Assembly: GCA_905215695.1 (NCBI GenBank)
Contig: CAJMQN010000005.1
Span: forward strand, 1 to 64,000
Length of the DNA: 64,000 nucleotides
From: an uncultured bacterium
GTDB taxonomy: Bacteria > Bacillota > Clostridia > Christensenellales > HGM11417
Direction: 5' to 3'
A program made the translations under genes and the position numbers. Below, one piece after another: positions 40,171 through 49,534 of the stretch. Every line of letters begins with the position of its first letter. Within the stretch, counting starts at the first letter, position 1. The notes under the pieces are model-generated. The model made no database searches, was not told where the DNA came from, and was given only the letters and a program-made list of their open reading frames with translations.

Positions 40171-40737
40171 ATGAAACTTCTGCTCGTCACAGGCGCGAAA
40201 GAAAAACCGGAAGAGCTCATCCGGTTTCTCGTCCGGGCGGGCTGCACGGAGGTCACGCTTGCCGGGAGCGGCGGGCAAGCCCGAAGGCAGTTTTCGGAGA
40301 AGGAATACGACATTATATTCGTAGATACGCCCCTTCAGGACGAGCCGGGAGATGAGCTTGCGGCGGAAGCCGCCGAGCGCACGCTCTCGGGCGTATTGCT
40401 CGCGGTGCGGGCGGAGTACGCCGAGGAAATCAGCTCAAAAGTTGAGGAATACGGCGTCTTACCTCTTGCGAAACCCTTGAATCGGAATCTGCTCTACGCG
40501 GGACTGAAACTTGCGGGCGCGGTGCGGGCGCGGCTGTCCGGACTGTCCAATGAAAATCTGCGGTTGAAAAGCAAGATAGAGGAAATCCGGCTCGTGGACC
40601 GCGCAAAGTGCGTCCTCATTGAACGTCTGAAAATGACGGAGGCGCAAGCCCACCGCTATATCGAAAAACAAGCCATGGATTTGCGGACATCCCGCAGGGA
40701 AGTGGCGCAGGGTATCCTGCAGACATACGAAACCTGA
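40171..40737 (+). CDS. ANTAR-domain RNA-binding antiterminator
   Basis: A 188-residue protein with an N-terminal pseudo-receiver (1-115) and a C-terminal ANTAR domain (about 128-184: VDRAKCVLIERLKMTEAQA, HRYIEKQAMDLRTS). ANTAR proteins bind hexaloop hairpins in nascent RNA to prevent termination. The receiver keeps an aspartate (Asp52) and lysine (Lys101) but the N-terminal acidic pair is VTG instead of DD, so phosphorylation is doubtful. The gene is 15 bases after the GS-like gene, suggesting that the GS-like protein, not a kinase, controls it. Likely RNA targets are the AAAGGN leaders at 34120, 33928 and 31742. Confidence 0.88.
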   Translation: MKLLLVTGAKEKPEELIRFLVRAGCTEVTLAGSGGQARRQFSEKEYDIIFVDTPLQDEPGDELAAEAAERTLSGVLLAVRAEYAEEISSKVEEYGVLPLAKPLNRNLLYAGLKLAGAVRARLSGLSNENLRLKSKIEEIRLVDRAKCVLIERLKMTEAQAHRYIEKQAMDLRTSRREVAQGILQTYET

Positions 40738-40750
40738 TAGGAGAACGATT

Positions 40751-41827
40751 GTGGAAAAAAAGATTTATCTTGTATTACAGAACGGGAAGGTGTTCGAGGG
40801 CAAGAGCTTCGGCGCGTACCGGGAACTCGTGGGGGAAATCGTCTTTACGACCGGCATGACGGGATACCTCGAGACACTGACCGACCCGAGTTATTACGGA
40901 CAGATTGTGACGCAGACCTTTCCGCTCATCGGCAATTACGGTGTGATTCCCGCCGATTTCGAGAGCGAAAAGCCCGCGCTAAAGGGATATATCGTGCGGG
41001 AATGGTGCGAAGTTCCCTCGAATTTCCGTTCGCAGGGGAACATTAACGATTATCTCGAGAAAAACGGCGTCGTGGGTATCTGCGGTATCGACACGCGGGA
41101 GCTGACCAAGATCGTGCGCGAGTACGGCGTCATGAACGCGAAAATCGTCTTTCCGCAGAATCTGAACTATGTGGATTTCGAGGAAATCAAAAATTTCCGG
41201 GTGGAGAATGCGGTCAAGTCCGTCACCCGACCCGGGCGGGTATTCAAGGCGCAGGGGGAACGGTACCACGTTGTGCTGTGGGACTTCGGTGCGAAGGACA
41301 ACATCGCGCGGGAGCTTGCGCGGCGGGGGTGCACGGTGACCACAGTGCCTGCGACTACGCCTTTTAAGCAGATCGCCGACCTCAAGCCGGACGGTGTCAT
41401 GCTCTCCAACGGTCCCGGCGACCCGGCGGAGAACGTCGAACTCATTCGCGAGGTCGCAAAACTTGTCAAGTCGGGTATTCCGACCTTCGGCATCTGCCTC
41501 GGACATCAGCTTCTCGCGCTCGCCTCGGGCGCAAAGACCGAAAAGCTCAAGTACGGGCATCGGGGCGCGAATCAGCCCGTTCGGTGCACGCGCACGGGTC
41601 GGGTGTACATTTCGAGTCAAAACCATGGCTATACGGTCATTGCCAAGACTCTTCCCAAGCATGCGCGGGTGAGTTATGTCAACGCGAACGACGGCACGGT
41701 GGAGGGGGTCGAGTACGAAAACCGCCCCGTATTCTCTGTGCAGTTCCACCCGGAGGCGTCGGCGGGACCTCTGGACACGCAGTTCCTGTTCGACCGCTTT
41801 ATCGAGAATATCAGGGAGGGAATGTAA
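40751..41827 (+). CDS. carA: Carbamoyl-phosphate synthase small subunit
   Basis: Starts with GTG 40751 after TAGGAGA; 358 residues. N-terminal CPSase small-chain domain (FTTGMTGYLETLTDPSYYGQ) and C-terminal class I glutaminase with the nucleophile in FGICLGHQLLALASG and the His/Glu pair in VQFHPEAS. It supplies ammonia from glutamine to the CarB part of the next gene, for pyrimidines and arginine. It sits 13 bases after the ANTAR gene, as one more glutamine user of the operon. Confidence 0.95.
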   Translation: MEKKIYLVLQNGKVFEGKSFGAYRELVGEIVFTTGMTGYLETLTDPSYYGQIVTQTFPLIGNYGVIPADFESEKPALKGYIVREWCEVPSNFRSQGNINDYLEKNGVVGICGIDTRELTKIVREYGVMNAKIVFPQNLNYVDFEEIKNFRVENAVKSVTRPGRVFKAQGERYHVVLWDFGAKDNIARELARRGCTVTTVPATTPFKQIADLKPDGVMLSNGPGDPAENVELIREVAKLVKSGIPTFGICLGHQLLALASGAKTEKLKYGHRGANQPVRCTRTGRVYISSQNHGYTVIAKTLPKHARVSYVNANDGTVEGVEYENRPVFSVQFHPEASAGPLDTQFLFDRFIENIREGM

Positions 41828-41829
41828 TT

Positions 41830-44800
41830 ATGCCGCTCAACCGTAAAATCAAGAAAATTATGCTCATCGGCTCCGGTCCTATCGTCATCGGGCAAGCAGC
41901 GGAATTCGACTACGCGGGCACGCAGGCGCTGCGTGCGCTGAAGGAGGATGGGCTCGAGGTCGTGCTCGTCAATTCCAACCCCGCGACCATCATGACCGAT
42001 CAGGCAATGGCGGACAAGATTTATATCGAGCCGCTGACCCTTCCCACCTTAAAGCGAATTATCCAAAAGGAGCGCCCGGACAGTCTTCTGCCGACGCTCG
42101 GCGGGCAGACCGGACTGACGCTCGCGATGCAGCTCGCAAAGTCCGGCTTTTTGGACAAATACAACGTCCGGCTCCTCGGCGCGAACCCCGAGACCATCGA
42201 CCGCGCGGAGGACCGTCAGTTCTTCAAGGAGATGTTGCAGAGCATCGGCGAGCCGGTCATTCCCTCGATCATCGCGACCACGCTCGAGGAAGCGGTAAAG
42301 TTCTCCGAGGAAATCGGATTCCCGCTCATCATCCGTCCCGCCTTCACCCTCGGCGGAAGCGGCGGCGGTATCGCTTACAATATGGGCGAATTCGAGGAAA
42401 TCGTCAGAAACGGCATTCGGACCTCTCCCATCGGACAGATTCTCGTCGAGCGCTGTATTTCGGGCTGGAAGGAAATCGAGTTCGAGGTCATGCGGGACGG
42501 CAAGGGCAACGTGATCACCGTTTGCTCCATGGAAAACTTCGACCCGGTGGGCGTACATACGGGGGACAGCATCGTCATCGCGCCCGCAGTGACGCTCGCG
42601 GACAAGGAATATCAGATGCTCCGCAGTTCCGCCATCAATATCATCTCCGAGCTCAAGATCGAGGGCGGGTGCAACTGTCAGTTCGCGCTCAATCCCGATT
42701 CCTTCGAGTATGCGGTCATCGAGGTCAATCCCCGTGTTTCGCGCTCCTCCGCGCTCGCCTCGAAGGCGACGGGTTACCCGATTGCAAAGGTTGCGACCAA
42801 GATTGCCATCGGATACGCGCTCGACGAAATTAAAAACGCGATTACCAAAAAGACCTACGCCTGTTTCGAGCCCGCGCTCGACTACGTGGTGGTGAAGTTC
42901 CCCAAATGGCCCTTTGATAAATTCTTCTACGCTTCCCGTCTCCTCGGGACGCAGATGAAGGCGACGGGGGAGGTCATGTCCATCGGTGCGAGCTTTGAGG
43001 AAGCGCTCATGAAGGCGGTCCGCGGTGTGGAGATTTCGCAGGAGACGCTCTCCAATAAGAAGATTGCGGCGCTTTCGGACGCGGAGGTGCGCGAGCATCT
43101 GAAAATTCAGGACGACCTGCGGCTCTTCGTCGTCTATGAGGCGCTCAAGCGGGGGGTGACGGCGGACGAAATCTTTGAAATCACCAAGATTGACCGCTGG
43201 TTTCTCGCCAAAATCTACAACCTTGTCGCCATGGAGAAGCGGCTCGCCGGCAACGCAATCGTCACCCTCGATAACCGCGAGGGGGGCGGGCTGACCGACG
43301 AGGTCTATCTCGAGGCGAAAAAGCTGGGCTTTTTGGATAAAACCATCGAGGCGCTCTCGGGTAGAAAGATTGAAAACAAGCGTTGGGCGAGCTATAAGAT
43401 GGTGGACACCTGCGCGGCGGAATTTGCGGCACAGACGCCCTATTTCTACTCCTCCTATGAGGACGTGAACGAGGCGGAGGAGTTCATCAAGCAGAACAGC
43501 ACGAACAAAAAGACGGTCATTGTCTTCGGCTCGGGTCCGATTCGAATCGGACAGGGTATCGAGTTCGACTACGCCTCCGTGCACTGCGTCTGGTCCCTGA
43601 AAAAGGCGGGCTTTGACGTCGTCATCGTCAACAATAACCCCGAGACGGTCTCCACCGACTTCGATATTTCGGACAGACTCTATTTTGAGCCGCTGACCGA
43701 GGAGGACGTCTTAAACATCATTCACACCGAAAAGCCCTACGGCGCGGTGGTCGCCTTCGGCGGGCAGACCGCAATCAAGCTCACCAAGACCCTTGCGAAG
43801 AACAACATCAATATTCTCGGCACGAGCGCGGACAGCATTGACGCGGCGGAGGACAGGGAGCGCTTTGACGAGCTCCTCGAAAAACTCAAAATCAAGCGTC
43901 CGCAGGGCTTTACCGTCATGACTCGGGAGGACGCCCTGGAGGTTGCGAACCGGCTCGGCTATCCCGTTCTCCTGCGCCCCTCCTACGTGTTGGGCGGGCA
44001 GAATATGACGGTCGCCTACGGGGACGAGGACATCGTCGAGTATATGAACGTCATTCTCGAACAGAAGATCGAGAATCCCGTGCTGGTCGATAAGTACCTC
44101 ATGGGTATCGAGCTGGAGGTGGACGCCATCTGCGACGGCGAAAATATTCTGATTCCGGGGATCATGGAGCACATCGAGCGCACGGGCGTGCACTCCGGCG
44201 ATTCCATTGCGGTGTATCCCGCCTGGAATATTTCGGACGAAATCATCGAACAGATTATCGACTGCTCCAAGAAACTCGCGGTCTCCCTGCGCACCTTCGG
44301 GCTCATCAATATTCAGTATCTGATTTACAACAACGAGCTCTATGTCATCGAGGTCAACCCGCGTTCCTCGCGTACCATTCCGTATATCAGCAAGGTCACG
44401 GGCGTGCCCATGGTAGATCTCGCGACCCGCGCCATGCTCGGCGAAAAACTTTCGGATATGGGATACGGCATCAATCTCTATCGGAATTCGCCCTATATCG
44501 CGGTCAAAGTTCCGGTGTTCAGTTTCGAAAAACTCATGGGCGTGGACACCCATCTCGGACCCGAAATGAAATCGACGGGCGAAGTTCTGGGCGTCGCGAG
44601 CACCCTCGAGGAGGCTCTCTACAAAGGACTTGTCGCAGCGGGTTATAAGATGAAGAAGTCCGGCGGCATCTTCATCAGCGTTCGCAAGCAGGACAAGAAG
44701 GAGATTCCCGACATCGCCAAGCGGTTCGCCGAGCTCGGATTTACGATTTACGCGACGCAGGGCACCGCGGAGGTGCTCCGCTCGAACGGCATGGAGGTCA

Positions 44801-45903
44801 CCGAGGTCAAAAAGATTCACGAGTCCGAGGACAACACCCTCAAACTCATCGAGAGCGGAAAGGTGGACTACGTCATCAGCACTTCCTCGAAGGGCAAACT
44901 TCCCGCCCGCGATTCGGTCAAGATCCGCAGAAAGACGGTGGAGCGCGCGATTCCCTGTCTTACGTCGCTTGACACGGCGAGCGCGCTTGTTTCGAGCCTC
45001 CTGTCCAAGTACAGTGAATCCAATACCGAGCTTGTGGACATCAACCACATGCGCAAAGCAAAGTCTAAAATCAAATTCACCAAGATGCAGGGATGCGGAA
45101 ACGACTATATTTACGTCAACTGCATGAACCGCATGATAGACAATCCCGAAGGGCTTTCCTTCCGGCTCTCCGACCGGCACTTCGGTATCGGCGGGGACGG
45201 ACTCGTACTCATTCTGAAGTCGAAGGTTGCGGACGCGCGCATGCGCATGTTCAATCTCGACGGCAGCGAAGGGGAAATGTGCGGCAACGCCATCCGCTGT
45301 ATCGCGAAGTACCTGCGGGACAAGAAGATTGTGACCAAGGACGTTATGACCATCGAGACACTTGCGGGCATCAAGACGGTCACTCTGCACAAGCAGTACA
45401 ACGAGGTCAAGTCGGTTACGGTTGACATGGGGCGCGCCGAACTCGACGCGAAAAAGATTCCTGTGATTTCGGAAAAGGAGCGGGTCATTGACGAACCCGT
45501 CATGCTCGGCTGGCAGGATTATCGGCTGACCTGTGTGTCCATGGGCAACCCGCACGGGGTCGTATTTGTCAAGGATATCGACAAGCTGGACCTCGAAAAA
45601 ATCGGTCCTCGTTTCGAGCACGACAAGATGTTCCCCGAGCGTGTGAACGCGGAATTTGTGCAAGTGCTCGACGAAAATACGATTAAGATGCGCGTCTGGG
45701 AGCGCGGAAGCGGGGAGACCTGGGCGTGCGGAACGGGCGCGTGCGCAGCGGCGGTCGCCGCCTGCGAAAACGGGTTCTGTAAGAAGGACACCGATATCAC
45801 CGTCAAGCTCCGCGGAGGCAATCTTGTGGTGCGCTACACCGACGAAGCGGTCTATATGACGGGTAACTGCGAAACGGTATTCGAAGGAGAGATTGAAATC
45901 TGA
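41830..45903 (+). CDS. CarB-DapF fusion: carbamoyl-phosphate synthase large subunit and diaminopimelate epimerase
   Basis: ATG 41830 opens one frame of 1357 residues. Residues 1 to about 1073 are a complete CarB (two ATP-grasp halves: LIGSGPIVIGQAAEFDYAGT and FGSGPIRIGQGIEFDYASVH; C-terminal regulatory domain ending near NTELVDINHM). From about 1081 the chain is a complete DapF: FTKMQGCGNDYIYVN, active-site cysteines in EMCGNAIRC and WACGTGACAAA. CarB normally ends near 1070 and DapF (about 275 residues) is separate. An in-frame ATG at 45049 could allow DapF alone to be made but lacks a good ribosome site. The stop overlaps the pyrG ATG by one base; dapL lies two genes on. Confidence 0.9.
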   Translation: MPLNRKIKKIMLIGSGPIVIGQAAEFDYAGTQALRALKEDGLEVVLVNSNPATIMTDQAMADKIYIEPLTLPTLKRIIQKERPDSLLPTLGGQTGLTLAMQLAKSGFLDKYNVRLLGANPETIDRAEDRQFFKEMLQSIGEPVIPSIIATTLEEAVKFSEEIGFPLIIRPAFTLGGSGGGIAYNMGEFEEIVRNGIRTSPIGQILVERCISGWKEIEFEVMRDGKGNVITVCSMENFDPVGVHTGDSIVIAPAVTLADKEYQMLRSSAINIISELKIEGGCNCQFALNPDSFEYAVIEVNPRVSRSSALASKATGYPIAKVATKIAIGYALDEIKNAITKKTYACFEPALDYVVVKFPKWPFDKFFYASRLLGTQMKATGEVMSIGASFEEALMKAVRGVEISQETLSNKKIAALSDAEVREHLKIQDDLRLFVVYEALKRGVTADEIFEITKIDRWFLAKIYNLVAMEKRLAGNAIVTLDNREGGGLTDEVYLEAKKLGFLDKTIEALSGRKIENKRWASYKMVDTCAAEFAAQTPYFYSSYEDVNEAEEFIKQNSTNKKTVIVFGSGPIRIGQGIEFDYASVHCVWSLKKAGFDVVIVNNNPETVSTDFDISDRLYFEPLTEEDVLNIIHTEKPYGAVVAFGGQTAIKLTKTLAKNNINILGTSADSIDAAEDRERFDELLEKLKIKRPQGFTVMTREDALEVANRLGYPVLLRPSYVLGGQNMTVAYGDEDIVEYMNVILEQKIENPVLVDKYLMGIELEVDAICDGENILIPGIMEHIERTGVHSGDSIAVYPAWNISDEIIEQIIDCSKKLAVSLRTFGLINIQYLIYNNELYVIEVNPRSSRTIPYISKVTGVPMVDLATRAMLGEKLSDMGYGINLYRNSPYIAVKVPVFSFEKLMGVDTHLGPEMKSTGEVLGVASTLEEALYKGLVAAGYKMKKSGGIFISVRKQDKKEIPDIAKRFAELGFTIYATQGTAEVLRSNGMEVTEVKKIHESEDNTLKLIESGKVDYVISTSSKGKLPARDSVKIRRKTVERAIPCLTSLDTASALVSSLLSKYSESNTELVDINHMRKAKSKIKFTKMQGCGNDYIYVNCMNRMIDNPEGLSFRLSDRHFGIGGDGLVLILKSKVADARMRMFNLDGSEGEMCGNAIRCIAKYLRDKKIVTKDVMTIETLAGIKTVTLHKQYNEVKSVTVDMGRAELDAKKIPVISEKERVIDEPVMLGWQDYRLTCVSMGNPHGVVFVKDIDKLDLEKIGPRFEHDKMFPERVNAEFVQVLDENTIKMRVWERGSGETWACGTGACAAAVAACENGFCKKDTDITVKLRGGNLVVRYTDEAVYMTGNCETVFEGEIEI

Positions 45904-47516
45904 TGACGAAGTATGTCTTTGTGACGGGCGGCGTCGTCTCCGGGCTTGGCAAGGGCATCACCATGGCTTCGCTCGGACGGCTCCTAAAGTCCCGCGGACT
46001 CAAGGTAGCGGCACAGAAACTGGATCCATATATCAATATTGATCCCGGTACGATGAGTCCCTATCAGCACGGCGAAGTATATGTGACCGAGGACGGCTGC
46101 GAGACCGACCTCGACCTCGGACACTACGAACGGTTCATCGACGAGGACCTCAACAAGTTTTCCAACCTCACCACCGGAAAGGTCTATTTCAACGTTCTTC
46201 AAAAGGAGCGCAACGGCGAGTACCTCGGGGAGACCGTACAGGTTATCCCTCACATTACCAACGAAATCAAGAGTTTTGTCTATGCGGTGGGCGAAAAGAC
46301 CGCCGCGGACGTCGTTCTCACCGAGATCGGCGGAACGACGGGAGACATTGAAAGTTTGCCCTTTCTCGAGGCGATTCGGCAGATTTCCATTGAGCAGGGC
46401 AGGGAGAACTGTCTCTTTATCCACGTGACCCTTGTGCCCTGTATCAAATCAAGCGGCGAGCAGAAATCCAAGCCTACACAGCATTCGGTCAAGGAACTCA
46501 TGTCCATCGGGATTCTTCCGAATATCATCGTGACCCGGTGCGAGGAGGACCTTGAGGAGAGCGTAAAATCCAAAATCGCCATGTTCTGCAACGTCAAAAA
46601 GGACTGCGTCATCGAGAACAAGAACGTGGACGTTCTGTACGAAGCGCCCCTCATGCTCGAGGAATCGAATTTTTCCTCGGTGGTTTGCCGGGAACTGGGA
46701 GTGGACGCGCCCGCGCCCGACCTTTCGGAATGGCGGGAGATGATGACGCGGATTTCTTCCCGGGACAAAAAGGTTACAATCGCGATCGTGGGCAAATACG
46801 TCAAACTCCATGACGCCTATCTCTCCGTCGCCGAGGCATTGAAACACGGCGGTTACGAAAACGGTGCGGTCATCGACATCCTTTGGGTGGACAGCGAGAA
46901 GGTCACCGAATTTTCGGTGGACGAACTTCTCGGGAAAGCGGACGGTATTCTCGTTCCCGGCGGGTTCGGAAATCGGGGAATCGAGGGCAAAATTCTCGCG
47001 GCGAAGTATGCGCGGGAGCGAAATATTCCCTATTTCGGTATCTGTCTCGGCATGCAGATTGCGGTCATCGAGTTTGCGCGGAACGTGCTCGGTCTCGAGG
47101 ACGCGCATTCGCGGGAGTTCCGCCCGGAGAGCGAAAACGCCGTCATCGACCTCATGCCCGATCAGCAGGGGAATATCCCCAAGGGCGGAACCATGCGCCT
47201 CGGCGCCTACCCTTGCCGGGTGGAGACGGGGAGTCTTCTCGATTCCGCCTACGGCGAGCCGCAGGTCTTTGAACGGCATCGCCACCGTTACGAGTTCAAC
47301 AACGATTATCGGGAGAAGATGGCGGAGCACGGCATGAAGATTGCCGGCACTTCGCCGGACGGACGCCTTGTCGAGGCGGTGGAGATTCCCGCCAACGATT
47401 TTTATGTGGGCGTGCAGTATCATCCCGAATTTAAATCCCGCCCGAACAAGGCGCACCCTCTGTTCCGTGAATTTGTGAGGGCGTCTCTTGCGCGCGGCGC
47501 GCAAAAACATTCTTAA
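45903..47516 (+). CDS. pyrG: CTP synthase
   Basis: A 537-residue enzyme converting UTP to CTP with ATP and glutamine. N-terminal synthase domain: YVFVTGGVVSGLGKGI, KLDPYINIDPGTMSP, and ENCLFIHVTLVP; C-terminal glutaminase with YFGICLGMQIAVIEF and GVQYHPEFKSRP. Start ATG 45903 shares one base with the previous stop, so the two genes are translationally coupled. Length is typical (about 535-545). Confidence 0.96.
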   Translation: MTKYVFVTGGVVSGLGKGITMASLGRLLKSRGLKVAAQKLDPYINIDPGTMSPYQHGEVYVTEDGCETDLDLGHYERFIDEDLNKFSNLTTGKVYFNVLQKERNGEYLGETVQVIPHITNEIKSFVYAVGEKTAADVVLTEIGGTTGDIESLPFLEAIRQISIEQGRENCLFIHVTLVPCIKSSGEQKSKPTQHSVKELMSIGILPNIIVTRCEEDLEESVKSKIAMFCNVKKDCVIENKNVDVLYEAPLMLEESNFSSVVCRELGVDAPAPDLSEWREMMTRISSRDKKVTIAIVGKYVKLHDAYLSVAEALKHGGYENGAVIDILWVDSEKVTEFSVDELLGKADGILVPGGFGNRGIEGKILAAKYARERNIPYFGICLGMQIAVIEFARNVLGLEDAHSREFRPESENAVIDLMPDQQGNIPKGGTMRLGAYPCRVETGSLLDSAYGEPQVFERHRHRYEFNNDYREKMAEHGMKIAGTSPDGRLVEAVEIPANDFYVGVQYHPEFKSRPNKAHPLFREFVRASLARGAQKHS

Positions 47517-47526
47517 GGAGGCAACC

Positions 47527-48708
47527 ATGAAAGTCAACAGACATTACGAAAAAATCAAGGACAGCTATCTGTTTTCGGACATCGCCAAGCGTGTTTCCGC
47601 CTATCAGACGGCGCACCCGGAGGCAAAAGTCATCCGAATGGGCATAGGCGACGTGACCCTGCCTCTTGCGGAGACCGTCGTTTCCGCCATGAAATCCGCG
47701 GCGGACGAGATGGGGAAGGCGGAGAGCTTCCGCGGATACGGACCCGAACAGGGCTACGGTTTTTTGCGGGAGTCGATTGCGGAGTATTACGGACGCAAGA
47801 GCGTGACGCTTGCCCCCGATGAAATTTTCGTCTCGGACGGCGCGAAATCCGACCTCGGCAATATCCTCGACCTCTTTGCGATCCGAAACACCGTGCTCGT
47901 GCCCGATCCCGTGTATCCGGTGTATGTGGATTCCAACCGCATGGCGGGCAGAAAAATTCTCTTCATGAACGCAAACCGTGAAAACGGATTTCTGCCCCTC
48001 CCGGACGAGAGCGTAGAGGCGGATATTATCTATCTCTGTTCCCCCAACAATCCGACGGGGGGCGTCTATACCTATGACGGGCTCAAGGCGTGGGTGAAGT
48101 ACGCGCGGGAGCGGGACGCTTTGATTCTCTTCGATGCGGCATACGAAGCGTTCGTTTCCGACCCGAAACTTCCGACGAGCATCTTTCAGATCGACGGAGC
48201 GAAGGAGTGCGCGATCGAGTTCTGTTCCTTCTCCAAGACCGCGGGCTTTACGGGTACGCGCTGCGGTTACACCGTGGTGCCGAAGTCGCTGAAAAGGGGC
48301 GGAAAAAGCCTCAACGCCATGTGGCTCCGCCGTCAGACGACCAAGTTCAACGGCGTGCCCTACATCGTGCAGAGGGGCGCGGCGGCGGTATTCTCCCGGG
48401 AGGGACACCGCGAAATCGTCAAGAATATCAACTATTACCGCGAGAATGCGAAACTTATCGCGGACTGTCTGAAATCCCTCGGCATCTGGTTCGTGGGCGG
48501 AGAAAATTCACCCTACCTCTGGCTGGAATGCCCCAACGGCATGAAGAGCTGGGATTTCTTCGACCTTTTGTTGAATGAGCAGAATATTGTCGGTACCCCC
48601 GGAGAGGGATTCGGCAGAAACGGAGAAGGGTATTTCCGTCTGACCGCGTTCGGGAGCAGGGAAAACACCGTTGAGGCGTGCGAGCGACTCAAAAACATGA
48701 AATTTTAA
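47527..48708 (+). CDS. dapL: LL-diaminopimelate aminotransferase
   Basis: ATG 47527 with ribosome site AAGGAGG; 393 residues. Class I/II aminotransferase with the LL-DAP-type signatures MGIGDVTLPL, FRGYGPEQGYGFLRE, LCSPNNPTGG and the PLP lysine in CSFSKTAGFTGTRCGY. It converts tetrahydrodipicolinate directly to LL-DAP, whose epimerase (DapF) is fused to CarB two genes upstream. The pathway gives meso-DAP for peptidoglycan and lysine. It is the last gene of the long operon. Confidence 0.92.
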   Translation: MKVNRHYEKIKDSYLFSDIAKRVSAYQTAHPEAKVIRMGIGDVTLPLAETVVSAMKSAADEMGKAESFRGYGPEQGYGFLRESIAEYYGRKSVTLAPDEIFVSDGAKSDLGNILDLFAIRNTVLVPDPVYPVYVDSNRMAGRKILFMNANRENGFLPLPDESVEADIIYLCSPNNPTGGVYTYDGLKAWVKYARERDALILFDAAYEAFVSDPKLPTSIFQIDGAKECAIEFCSFSKTAGFTGTRCGYTVVPKSLKRGGKSLNAMWLRRQTTKFNGVPYIVQRGAAAVFSREGHREIVKNINYYRENAKLIADCLKSLGIWFVGGENSPYLWLECPNGMKSWDFFDLLLNEQNIVGTPGEGFGRNGEGYFRLTAFGSRENTVEACERLKNMKF

Positions 48709-48715
48709 ATAAAAA

Positions 48716-48745
48716 AAGACAGCGCTGCAGCGCTGTCTTTTTTTT
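48716..48745. terminator. Bidirectional terminator
   Basis: Palindrome GACAGCGCTGCAGCGCTGTC with A and T tracts on either side, ending the nitrogen operon and the convergent membrane-protein gene. Confidence 0.9.
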
Positions 48746-48752
48746 GTCCGGA

Positions 48753-49160
48753 TTAGAGGATCTGTCCGAGAAAAACAAAACCAAGTACTCCCCCGATGAC
48801 GGATGCGATGACGAGAAAAATGCAGACGTAGCCGATTGCGCGCTTGTTCATTTTGAGCTGATAGCGCATGTTGATGAGAGCGAACAGCCAGCAGGTCAAG
48901 GCACAGAGCGCACCGACGAAGAGGACGGGAATTCCCAAAATAATATTGCCGCAGCTCTCGCGCAATGCTTCGGCGCCTGAGCCTTCGGCAGTTGTGTGCA
49001 ACATTCGCCATCCCCAGCCGCTTGTCAATGCAAACAGTGCGCCAAAGACGCAGCAGAGGATGCAACGAACGCCGAAAGAGTAACTTTTTGCCGCGCGATC
49101 GCTGTTTTTAATGCGGTCAAAGCGGCTGGATAAAAGAATTACATCCCTGAAAAAACTCAT
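48753..49160 (-). CDS. Small hypothetical membrane protein
   Basis: A 135-residue protein with three predicted membrane helices (about 30-48, 72-94 and 105-130) and a basic N-terminus. The ATG follows GGAGG. I do not recognise a family. It is downstream of the zinc-ribbon gene, separated by a terminator-like hairpin, and may be read through from the same promoter. Confidence 0.65.
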   Translation of the reverse strand: MSFFRDVILLSSRFDRIKNSDRAAKSYSFGVRCILCCVFGALFALTSGWGWRMLHTTAEGSGAEALRESCGNIILGIPVLFVGALCALTCWLFALINMRYQLKMNKRAIGYVCIFLVIASVIGGVLGFVFLGQIL

Positions 49161-49177
49161 CTTTATCCTCCAAAATA

Positions 49178-49208
49178 AAAAGCTCTATCCGAAGCGGACA
49201 GAACTTTT
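49178..49208 (-). terminator. Terminator after the zinc-ribbon gene
   Basis: Read leftward: AAAGTTCTGTCCG pairs with CGGATAGAGCTTT (two G-U pairs), followed by TTTATTTT. Confidence 0.7.
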
Positions 49209-49218
49209 TTTTTGTTTT

Positions 49219-49389
49219 TTAGTAGTTGTTTCTGCGGTTGTCGAAACGAGCCTGTTTCTTCGCTCTTCTGCAATCGGGGCAGCGAACGGGTTCGTTCTCA
49301 AAGCCTTTCTCTTTGTAGAACGCCTGCTCGCCTTCGGTGAAGACGAACTCTTTTCCGCAGTCCTTGCATACCAGTGTCTTGTCAGCCAT
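49219..49389 (-). CDS. Small zinc-ribbon protein
   Basis: A 56-residue protein from ATG 49389 (ribosome site GGAGGT). Two CxxC pairs, CKDCGKEF and CPDCRRAKK, form a zinc ribbon; between them is the FTEGEQAFYKEKGF segment typical of the zf-trcl/CxxC_CxxC_SSSS-like group of small zinc-binding proteins of unknown role. The C-terminus is very basic (RRAKKQARFDNRRNN), suggesting nucleic-acid contact. A strong promoter (49494-49522) drives it. Confidence 0.85.
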   Translation of the reverse strand: MADKTLVCKDCGKEFVFTEGEQAFYKEKGFENEPVRCPDCRRAKKQARFDNRRNNY

Positions 49390-49493
49390 TCGGAATTTAC
49401 CTCCTTATAGATTTGGGACGAAAGAATTTTCTTTGCTTTCCAAGGGAAGATTCCAAATGGGGCATTGACAATTTTTTATCCGCGTTTGATTGC

Positions 49494-49522
49494 ATTATAT
49501 CATAGCTTGCAGGCGTTGTCAA
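49494..49522 (-). promoter_or_regulatory. Promoter of the zinc-ribbon gene
   Basis: On the minus strand: TTGACA (49522-49517), 17 bases, TATAAT (49499-49494); about 100 bases before the ATG. Confidence 0.85.
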
Positions 49523-49534
49523 TAAAAATTTTCT

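Noticed and set aside
43711..45663. A 650-codon minus-strand frame opposite carB-dapF
   Set aside because: Shadow of the strongly conserved CarB and DapF coding sequence on the plus strand.
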